Below are positions 49,685 through 61,500 of a stretch of DNA of 64,000 nucleotides, one piece after another. Location: contig OX104114.1 of assembly GCA_944474755.1 (NCBI GenBank), positions 24,699,220 through 24,763,219 on the forward strand, written 5' to 3'. A program made the position numbers and the translations under genes. Source of the stretch: Limnoperna fortunei (Eukaryota; Mollusca; Bivalvia; Mytilida; Modiolidae). The notes below the pieces were generated by a model. The model searched no databases and was not told the origin of the DNA. It saw only the letters and a program-made list of their open reading frames with translations. Each line of letters begins with the position of its first letter. The stretch's first letter is position 1.

Positions 49685-52422
49685 CCAAAGGCTTCTTGGA
49701 ATAGGGTGTGTACTGACCTCTTATAACCATTCTTCTATTATGTTAATTTAGATGCCATTTTTTGCATAAATAACAGCTTCTAAAACAAAATCTGATTACA
49801 GCATTTGGAGATGTGTGTTCAGCAGAGTTAATTTTAACCAGAGAAAACAATTTGACCAAAACAATAAATGTTTCCATAAGGCATTGCTCATTAATATTTT
49901 GTAAATTGACCAACATGAAATGATTATGAAGATCATTATATAATCAGTGAAATAACATATTTTAAGTCATTACCAAATAGTCCCATGATGGTAGCCATAT
50001 TTGATTTTCGACAAATTTACATAACAATGAATGGAACAGGATGCATTAATTGTGGATATTGTTGATTCAATCATTTCTGAATTTTTCAGAAGAAAATATT
50101 TATTTTCATATGTTAATACAAGAAAACTCTTGTTAATTCAATGACAACTCTATGGTTTCAGATGAAAACATGTTCATAGACTGACAAGTTTCCTTATAAC
50201 CTCATATAACAAACAAAACATTCATTTTTAGTCAGTCTTCATATAAAAATGATTAATTCACTTGGAGTTCATCTAGTCAGTTAGTGCTGTAACTAGGTTA
50301 CATTTTCTTTTAAAAAGCTGACTTGTGCATTGGCTGGCCAAATCAGGCTCAGCTTTACAACAGTGGCCACATTCCCAGTTTTATGGAGTTTTTGCGTCTT
50401 TTTGTCAATATATTTACTGTAAGCTCTGATATGGGTACTCTACATTTTTCGTAAAAAAACATGATTGGGACTTCCTTGCTTAGTTTTTACATCTGACTCT
50501 CAGAAGTGGAACAAACACCAGATAAACTTCAAAAACCCCAGCCAATATGAAGGTATCTGACAATCTTGAAATAGCTACTGACTTCAAGACAGTAAAGTTT
50601 GTTCATTAAAGACTATGTACAAATATTATTAAAATAGTTTATTACACAGTATCCTGAGCACATGTCTATTATTATTATACTCGAAAAGGTTAATAGCACA
50701 AAAGTCCACATATATATGTATATATATTATGTTTAAAAATGATTATGCGTACTTTATTCCACTGTAGAAATAAAATTAACTGTCTTTGCCATAAAGGCAC
50801 AGATATCTATGTGAGCCCCTTGTTTACAAAGAAATAACAATACATTACATTGTAGAAATTATAATATAAACAGCTGAATAAAATGACAGAAAAAATAATT
50901 TTAAGAATAATTTTGTTCTTACCGTGTGCTTCATTTATATCACAGTTATTAAGTAAAACAATTTTTTTTTAAATAAAAAAAAAACGTGACAACTTAATTA
51001 GTGCAATGGCAGTTGTTTTGTTGCAACTCAAATAGGAAAATAAATAAAAATGTAAAAAATGGACGCTACAACAACACTGAAAATAACCTGTGTTTTAAAT
51101 TCACAATGAAGACAAATTATAACACTAATTCAATTCGATTTAAAAATACATTCTATTTCCGAAATAATGAGCAGTCAAAATTAAAAGTGTGAACAAAATT
51201 TGATTTTTGGCACTAGTTAAAACTCTGTATGATTATAAAAGAAAAGCATGTGAGCAAGATTTTACAAAATTTGAAAATTACTTAAAGCTGGGTGACCCAG
51301 ATTGTAAATGCAGTACTAATACTTTTGGTAAATACACAGTATATTTTTCTTATATTTGTTCAGTTGATGGAAAAATTGCTGCCTACTCTATGTGAGAACG
51401 AGCAAATGCATCATTTTATAAAGTCAAGAACTAAATGACAGAACTGAAAAACATGAGTGGCTTTAATTTGGCAAAGGCAGATAACTAGTCACAAATTCTC
51501 ATTACTTCCCTTTACTAAGGGAAACAACTCACTACATAAACAAAATTATGTAAAATAAGCACATTATTATCACAGATACAAAAATATCACAAACAAATAA
51601 ACAAGTTAACAAAACAGTAGAATTATGAAAGGTTACATAATAAATAAACAAACAATATTAATCATTTAAAAAAATAATCTAAATAGTAACCAATTCTGGT
51701 AGAAGTTAAAATTAACGGATTACCCTAATTATAGCAGTTGACAGGCCTTCAACTTATGACTAAAAACTTCAATAAAATGTTCAGTATTCTGTATATTTTG
51801 ATAAAGAACTCCAAAAACTGACTCTGGATGCATTTCATCAAAAACAAAAATACATGTTATTTTTAATTTTTTCTTTGAAACGTTACAAATTCAAATATTA
51901 AAGTTCTGCTGACAGTTTAAATGTCAAAATGCCGAATATCCAAATGTTCCTCGAAACAAAAAAACTTAAACAAAAAGCAAACATTTTTTAAATTTTAAGA
52001 ATCAACAAAGTAGATCTACTACAGTGTAATCCTTTTATTACATTTAATTAGACTTAGTTAATTGAGAGATAAGATTTTCATTTGGACTTATTATGCACTG
52101 TAAATTATACATTGAAATTCTTATTACCTTTTCATGTCCTGATTAACACAGACACAGGACCAAGAAATATTTAACATGTATTACCTTCAGACACTAAATA
52201 GCATGTATAAATCTTAGGCTCAAATCATCTACTCTGTTACTTTCCTTAGACAATTAAGCAAAATCTGTTGACCTATGTTGCAGTCTGGATAAATTCTGTT
52301 TTTAAAACATTGAATTACGACAAATATTACAATAAATGCACTTTGTTAAAGCTCTATCTATATGAGGAATTAGTTCAAGAGTCATGTTGAATAGTTAGAT
52401 GTATTCAAACAAAACTAGAATC
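49685..52422. other. AT-rich interval, probably 3' UTR/flank of the minus-strand ciliary gene
   Basis: No coding exon recognised. Minus-strand AATAAA-like hexamers occur (for example near 52030 and 50640), but the polyadenylation site cannot be fixed. Confidence 0.35.
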
Positions 52423-52535
52423 CTATGCCATTGTCTTCGAGCGAATAAACTGTCCATAGTTATCCATTGGATGGGCACATACAGAGAGTTGTCGTGTGGT
52501 GTCGCCATAAGTATTACCAAATACATATCTCTTGT
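52423..52535 (-). CDS. Ciliary MIP-like gene, terminal coding exon
   Basis: Acceptor TTTTTTGCAG; 2 nt plus 37 codons including TAG (52423-52425). Encodes KRYVFGNTYGDTTRQLSVCA then HPMDNYGQFIRSKTMA. The FGNTYG motif repeats that of exon 4. The longer ORF in another frame here is a shadow. Confidence 0.83.
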
Positions 52536-55500
52536 CTGCAAAAAATATTTAATCTTTAAATAACATTTGGGGCTGATGCATTCAAACATACAAAACACTC
52601 AGGGAAGAACATTTGAAATCACTACAATGCGTGGATGTCTAATTTTACCTAAGCTAAAACAAGACTTTTCCAGGTTCTATACAAAGGTAAAACTATACTT
52701 AAGCATAAAATCAGTTAATTTGTGAAATATTTCTGAACCCTAAACTTTCTGTCATCAAAATAATGTGTTATCAGTTGGTTAACTACAAACAGTCGATGGC
52801 AAAACTCACTATTTTCCAGTTTGAATAGAGAATACTAATTTTTGCTATTTCTAAATTACAATTAAATGATTTTTAAATAAGTACAAACATGAAAACTGAA
52901 TGAAACAAATTATACAAAATCCTTTACCATCTAAATTTCTTTTTCAAATGATGAAAAGAAATGTATATTGGGCACTTTTATCTTTAAATCAAATTGACAA
53001 TGCAGTAAAATCCCCACAAATCAAAGTTACTTACGTGGTATATATCCGGTATATTTGGGGATCATACCATCTTGTTGATACAATCGTCTGTATGTTGATG
53101 TGCCAAGGTCAGCACTTGCCGTTCCAGTTGTTGGTACTTGTAATTTTTCCATAGGTACACTAAATGTATAAATCGTAACTCATTAAATTGAAACAACATA
53201 ATTCAAAATTATGTTCTTTTGTATTTCACAATTTCCTTCACACAACTGATAAAGAAATAAGGGTAAACATGCTTGCATAAGTACAAGAGACACTTGTATA
53301 TCATTTCTTATAAAGGATATATCAAAGAAACATTATGGAGTAATTCATAGCTAGTTTGACATCCATTACCTATAACCAGTTTGTGACCCTTATCAAACAA
53401 CAATTTACTAGTAATAGACAGGTACATGTATCTTCAAGTGGGTGACTATTACTACATGTATAACAATCTACTAGCATATAGTGTGCTGGTGTTATAGAAA
53501 AAATATACATGTACATCAGCACTGCCTTGTTGAAAATGTATTTTCTCTCTTATTTTTGTCAATACAGGTAAAATATCCAAGAAAACTCACAAATAAATTC
53601 AGCCAAAACATTCCAATATTTACATTGCCTATTACTGTTTTTTAAGTCCATACCTTTTAAGAGACTTTGGCATCTCTGATCCGGCAGTTCTTGCATGCTG
53701 TGCTGTTTCTTGTACAAACAGTTCCAGGCCTTTCCTTGTTGTCTGGTTGTAACGACAACCTAAACCCTGTTCTGTTGTTTTGATTCTAGGTATGTAACCA
53801 CGGTAACCAGGTATTGGAGGTTCTGTTAATGGTCTTTTGTTTTCTACGGATAGAAAAAGATTTAATGTAATTAGCTATGGTACATATGTTTTTCCCTTTT
53901 ATTAACTTACTATTACTTTCAATAGTAATTTGATATGCTTTGTATACTTCTAAATGTACTATGTAAGTACACATGTTCAAAAGTACATAGATTTTTCATT
54001 TATTTATTATTCCTTAAATGGAACTCAAACTCATCTGCATGCCAGATAAGCAGGTTATCAAAGCAGACTTATGCAAAAATGGAAACACATGTCTTGTTAA
54101 TGAATTGGGAAGTTTTCCTCCCAATTTCTGTCATTTTTGACCCAGCTGCTGAAAGTGACCAAATTCCAAGATAATGATAAATAGTTGTTATTTTGCAAGG
54201 AGTTTTTACAGTATTAAAGTGTATCCTGTGAAAAAGACAATATATACAGGAAGACATTCTCCTACCAAAAACTTTTTTATAATACGATGACATGTTGTCT
54301 ATGAAATAAAATAATGGCAAACAATGACAGACTCTTGTTCTTAATGCAAAACTGTTGATATTGTTGGATTTGTCCAGAACACTTCACTCATTTACAGCCC
54401 AGAAAAAAATTACCAAATTTGATAAAATGAAGCTTGATACATATGGAAGTAAGGAAATGCACTAGTTTCGAGGATGTACAATACATGTATATCAATGTTG
54501 TGAAGTAAAAAGCAACAAGTCCAGATAACAAAAAGTGTACCTTATTAAAACCTTTGTCTGTGAAGTGTCTTTAGTTTATGTTTAACATACCAAGTATTTA
54601 CCTTTATCTTGTCCTACAGGAGCCCCACAGATGACATTATTAACCATAATGTGTTACCTGGTGATGTTATTTCAAATACTTGTACTAATTACAAAATCAT
54701 ATTTCAATTTAGGGTCAGGGTCAATAATTTTCTAAATATATGTGTATATATTTTACAAATACATGGTATTTCTGTAATTTTATTAACATCATTGACACCT
54801 CACTCCACCATTTTCACTGGTTACCCTTAAATAACTGAAAATTTGTTAAAACTGCTGTAAACCAGTAATCAAAGTACTGTGTATCCTGATCATTACCATA
54901 CCTAGTAAAATCTCTCGTTGAGGATGCGTATCTCTGTACATATTTAATTTATCTCGTACATCTGGGTCAAATGAAATGGCACGTAATCGAGGATAACCAT
55001 TGACTTGTCTTTGTAAGTCCGTTAATTTTGCATCATGATATTTATAATTGGTAATGTGCTGATCTATACAAACGTCACAATCTTCTTTGTATGTGTTTCC
55101 GAATTTGTAAGGCATTCTGGGTATATATCCTGAAAAAATAAAAATAGACGGTCTGGATTAAAATTAACATACATGTACATGTTTCCTTTGATTTTAACTG
55201 GTTTGTGGTTGAAAAACTTTAAAATAAGTTTAGTCCTAAGTTTGTGCAGCTTTTATGTTTAATTGAACCTTCATATGACTCAAATCATTACCTGTAACTG
55301 TGGTAAAAGCTACAATAACCCATGGGGTTGTGATGTGTTTTTCAGTTATTATTAAGAATTGTTATATTTCAACTTATTGATCTTACAGAACTTCATACAT
55401 GCTGACCATTCAATGTAGGTACATGTAGATTTGTTAAGAACACCTGAATTGTCAAACAATTATACAACAAAAAATAATGCTGACATTTATTTAAGTATTT

Positions 55501-58500
55501 ATTATAAATTTAAAAATAATTTTAGTAAGGTATGAACAAAAAAGTTATTATTAAAAAAATCATGTTTTTGTTGTTTCCACAGAGGTGTGACTTGAGACTA
55601 AAATTAAAGATTGTACCAGGATCCTCAGTTTATGATCAATAATGTCCTGAAAACAATTCTTGTATATGATGCAATATTTTTACTTTAAAAAAAACCCAGA
55701 ATAAACAAAACTTGGTTAACAATAGAATTTTTTCTGTGAATACCTGTGTAGCCGGGTACCATGTTTTGTGTATATTTGTTATCACCGGTTGCTTCTGGTA
55801 ATTGGTTGGTTACCCTGGCAACCATTTGTGGATTACTAACTACATTGGCTGTTGGAGCTACATGGATAACTTCCTAAAATACATAAAATTTACTTAAATA
55901 ATATTGTACTCTGTATACATATTTATAAGTTCAGTGTCATTTCACCCATACCCATATCCCATAATGCACTAATGAAATGTGGGAAACATAGCCAAATTTG
56001 AAAAGCTAAATAAACTGTAGAGGTATGTAACTTTGCTGATGATCTCCTAATAACCAACAGTTGAAGTTACTAAATGATGAAGATTGTAAGTTTACTTATA
56101 TACATTTTGTATATGGTAAAAAGTACCTGCAATTTTTTTATAATGAAATATTCCTGGATAAAATTGTATTTAACATCCCCCCCCCCCTACATAACACAAC
56201 ATGAGGTCATGAAAGTACACATACCGGTACATGTATTACCACAAAGATAATAAAATGTAATAATTGGACAGATATATAAATACATTCTGAAATTCTTACA
56301 GAAAATTTCTACCAGACATTAGGTCAAACATATTTTTATCTGACTGAACACACATTTGCGGGACACTGCAGCAATTTGTGCCAAACAATTGGTCAAATAA
56401 CTTAAACCGTTTGCTTACAGAAGCAAAACTTGCCTGTCAGGTCATGTGATTTGTACATTTCAGGAAGATTTAATAATTTAAGACAATTTACATTGTACCT
56501 GTACATAGATTTATTATGTCAAAAGATCTTCAGAAATAAATATACAGTGTGGGGTTTCATAAAGTACTGTTTGCCTAACCAATCGAAATCTGACAGATAA
56601 AATACTCTTTGTGTTCCCCATACTTTGAAGTGATTAGAATAATCTATAGCTGTCAAAAATACATCATTTTCATAAATTTCTTAACAGCCAGTGTTAATCT
56701 CATAGAAATAATCAATTGTTTACTTCATGTTTGAAAGACATGTGTCAAAATGGAAAGCAAAATCACCAAGACAAACAAACCAATTGGCAATTACTGAATG
56801 AAACTGTAGACAGTTCAGATAAATTAATGGTCAAAATGTGATAATTTCAGTGTAGATGACCAAAGCATTGACTGATATCTCTCAGCTACTAGTAGGTTGG
56901 TCCAATCTTTATTTATTTGAAAATTGAAAAGGGAAATAACTCACTTTCTACTCTGTTATCGGTACAAGATGTCAAATGGCTGTTTAAAATTTTTATAAAA
57001 CATCTCAAGCAGTGGTAAATATATATTCTGCATTCAAGATAAATGTTTTTAATCTCTATATATACTTTAAAAAATATATAGGACATTTTTGTTATCCCTG
57101 ATCTAAATTCTTAAATCTTTAAAACTACCATTTTCTTTCATGAGAACATTCCAAATGTACAAGTAAGTTTTTTTAAAGGTATCCAAATGAGATAAATGTA
57201 GGACATTTACAAGTTAACAGCAGTCTTTAAACACAATTTACAACTAAAGTATGAACAGAAAATTTACAACAAATACAAGTTTAAATAGATCATTCTTTCA
57301 TGTAAATTGTACATTATAAATTTAAATTATATACTTTGTAACCCTGTAATTTTCAATCAAGTGAGTAACTTTTTTCCACTTGAATATAAAAAGTCATGTA
57401 AGTAAGAAATTTTACAACTGAAGTCCATAATAGAATGGATGCACAAACCGTTTCTAAACAATTACTCTAGTACATGAATCGATATTTTGTGTACAGGTGA
57501 AAGAATATATTTAAGGATAAATGATGTACATAAGCTTTTTAAATCTTTTGAATTGGAAACATTTTGTTTCAACACACCTACAAATTAATATATGCATTAA
57601 AATGCAACTGGATACTACATATAAGAATCAATATAGTACTATAGTTATGATTTTTATTTTAATATTTTGGTTTATTTTTTACAGAGTGGGGTTTGTATTG
57701 GTCAAAGAGTCCCCAACCTCCAAAAGGAATCTTAGCTACATTTGGAGCAAACTTTGCAAATGACTAAATCATGCTCAAAAATTAATGTTGACATACTAGT
57801 CTTCAATAGTAGATGGCTTTAGTACACAGACAACTCTACCACTAATGTCACTTCCTATTTATTTGATACAAAATAACAAAATGAACTAATATCCTTCTTT
57901 ATATAAATGTAAATATATTAGTTACTGTACATTACAAATTTAAACCTGTAACTAAAATTTGGAAAGAATTCCATCCACTTATAAGTGTCTAAGTTTTATG
58001 ATCATAAAAAAAAATCTTGTTATACTAAGTATATACTAAGTATATACTAATTCATTCTAAGGTTTAAAACTTGGCATACTCAAAGATATAAGAAGACCAT
58101 GTTATCAGATCAAATTTTATAAATAAGTCTTTATTTAATTATTAAAGTGTTTGGGCTGTTGTTATTATCAACTGTTTAAAGTTAACCTTACCCTGTCACC
58201 AAATTAACAATTTCAATAAATCATGCACAAATATCAACATGTAAATTACAATTACATGTTTTTAAGAACATATAAAGTTGAATTGAAAATATTTTGTCGT
58301 ATTTAATTAACATATAATGTGTTATGAACTTATGTTTCTTATAATGTAATTCTACTATAATTGGGCAAATACACTGACAAACTAAATTTAACCTCAAAAG
58401 AGTTATAATTAAAAAAAAACTACTGTTGCTTCAGTTCCCTTGTGTGAAATTTTTTTTATATTTCACCATCATTTAAGAAAAAAATTATGTTTTAATATAA

Positions 58501-61500
58501 TGCAAAATTTATTTCAGAAGGCAAGTGCCAGGAGAGTTCTAATGTGAAATGTACATAACTTTACATTAACAATCTGACAACAGGTTGTTTACAACATTGC
58601 TAAGTACTAGCTATATAGTATACTAGTACTATAAATCTAAAATAACCTTTTTGTGAATTGTTGTAAAATTAAAGATAATAATGATAGTAGTAAATAATAA
58701 AAATATGATACAAAAAAAATTGCATAAAAGTAGAGAAAAAAAGTAAACACACAAGACATTAACAGGTGTGTTTAAATACTAGTACAATTTTCATAAATTG
58801 CAATTAGACCCAATCACACAATTTAACCATAATCAAACATTCAATTTTAGAATCAATACAAGGTAATTTTCAACCATTAATTTACACAAATGTTCAAATT
58901 TTTGTGCTACCAATTATTCTCAGACCTAATACCAGCCATTGTCTACTAGAGTCAATATTTAACTTTAAATATAAATTCGTGGCTGTTTGTGGATTGGTGT
59001 TCACATAAAATTTAATATGAAAGGTTTAACAGCATGATTCAAACTTCAAATGTAATCATCTTTTAGGCAAATAGAGAAATATTGAATTTTACTTAAGATA
59101 TTTAAACTTCCATGTCTGTGACTATACATAAAACGTTGGTAGTGGATCATTAGAATATATTTAAGTGGAAAGCACATTAAAAGGAACAGTAACTAATTAT
59201 TGTTCTAATTTCAAATTTTTTAATAACTAATACAAGTGTTAATAAATATCATAGTAACAAAACTTAAAAATATCTGAGTCTATTTTTACATAAACAAAGT
59301 TGGTCAAATAACTTAAACCTTTGCATTACAGAAGCAAAATTTGCAAAAATTTATATAAAAAATTAAAGGCTTTTATAAGTAAAGCAAGCTTTGTTTAATT
59401 TGATGCAAATTACTGTGAACATGCATTTACTAGTACATGTATGTATGCTTCACCATTTTACAGAGAGACAACATCTAATGTTCTAACAGCAATATTATTT
59501 ACATTTTAGCTGAAATAATTTGGAAAATCAGTAAATACTTACAACTGGTTATATGATATTGCATATGCTGAACATTAACCTATTGATTATACTGAAGTAC
59601 AACTGGTCCCCATTTATACAAGTACAACTGGTCCCCATTTATACAAGTACAACTGGTCCCCATTTATACAAGTACAACTGGTCCGCATTTATACAAGTAC
59701 AACTGGTCCCCATTTATACAAGTACAACTGGTCCCCATTTATACAAGTACAACTGGTCCCCATTTCACAAAAGTTAAAACTTACAAGTAAGTTAAGTAAA
59801 AGTTGTGTGGTGTGTGCAAGATACGAGTCGTAAACCATACAACTTAACTTGAAATGGGGACTGGTTTATAAATAGCTCAAAGATTTCCGAACATATTTCC
59901 ATCAACCATTTATTTTATATGGTGTGCTTCAAGTTAAAATGAAATTTATGAACTGTCTTTACTGTATATAACAAAAAGGGCAATACTTTTCACTAGAATG
60001 ATTAACAGAAATTTCCATTTTACCTGTTTCTGATGATTTAGTAATTATATAACTTTACTATCAATTATCTAAATACAATTACCCAAATTGTTAAACTTTG
60101 GATTACATTGTATAATCAATTATTAAGAACTTTTGGTCTAACAGTTCATTGTCACAAGTCAGGGGTTATGTCCACTGTAAGTGTCCAGATGTGGACACAG
60201 AAACCCTGACTTGTGAGGATGCTAACAGTTATATTCAAGGTGTGTACAGGTTAATAAACAATAAATGGAAAGGTATACATGAACATAAGGGAATGGTACG
60301 AAAAAATGGTAATTATGATTACATAAGATATTTTTTGGTGCAAATTATTGGGTCTACAACAGACAGGACATTAAATTTAAAGCTGGGTGGCTTTAACTTA
60401 ACCATGAGGTTGCTCATTATCTTTAATTGAAGAGACAGTCCAATATTCTTACACAGCACCTAGGAACATAACACTCAATACACTGCTTAACTAGGTGCAT
60501 AACATTTTGTTATAATAGGATAGTGTTTTAAAATAGCTAAATAGTTAACAGTACATACAATTATTATCTAATAATTAGGAGAATAAGGAACATGTACAGG
60601 TAAGATTCTAAATGGTCCCTAATGTATTATATACATACCAGTGTATGAATATAACTTAAGGCTTAAGAGAATTATCTGCACTTTTTCCTGAAAACTTTAG
60701 TACCCTTACAAATATTAAAGTTGCATTAAATACACATTTTTTGTATCACAATACATTTATAACATGTAAATTTGAAATGTATATTTCAGTTCTTTTTTAA
60801 TTCGTTTTCTATTTAAATTTCTGCTCTAGCAGATATTTGTGGATCTCATCTGTGTGGCCTTTACATAATTACTGTATTCATGTACCTACATGTAACCAGT
60901 ACTGTACCAGACATTAGAATTGACAAATTAGACTGTCAGATAGACAATAATTTAAAATTAAAAGTCTTTACAAATCTATGTTTGTCTGAATGTTTATCAC
61001 GATATAAAATAATACAAAATCTCTTGTATTAAATGACAAGTCTGTTTGTATGACATTGCAAGAGATTTTATTTCAATTTAAATATCCACTTCACATCCTT
61101 TTAAATCTTGAACAACCTTTCATAACAAATTTAAGTGTTTTAGGAAGTGGATATGGTACCTATTTTTAACCTCTGTACAAATAATTGATAACTCTGATCA
61201 CTTGTTTATATGGCATTAAGTTATTTCATTTGTTTGTTTATCTAACATACACACCTAAAAATTTACATGTAACACAACTGACAACACGAAAATGTGTCTC
61301 GATGACACTGTTGTCTCACTTGGCACGTATTGGTAAACACGTCCTTTTTTCTAAGTTTACTTAATCATATTAGGCACATACGTACAGAATTTTGCCAGTT
61401 ATAAGTGATCATTTCATTTTGTTACAGTGTATCAAGTTTCATCGAGATGTGAAGTCATCTTTTATTTAAAAAAACAGCTAAACATGATGTGGTTGGACAG

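Noticed and set aside
52395..52598. 67-codon minus-strand ORF over the last ciliary exon
   Set aside because: Different frame from the phase-consistent exon that ends at TAG 52423 and contains the family motif FGNTYG.
54846..55115. Separate 89-codon gene starting at MPYKFGNTY
   Set aside because: It is the inside of coding exon 4 of the seven-exon ciliary gene; splice signals and phase show its Met is internal.
59553..59777. 74-codon ORF with repeated Pro/Tyr motifs
   Set aside because: Translation of the 25-bp tandem array.
60149..60430. 93-codon ORF with several Cys
   Set aside because: Its N-terminal third is a solo MITE terminus; the rest has no family signature.
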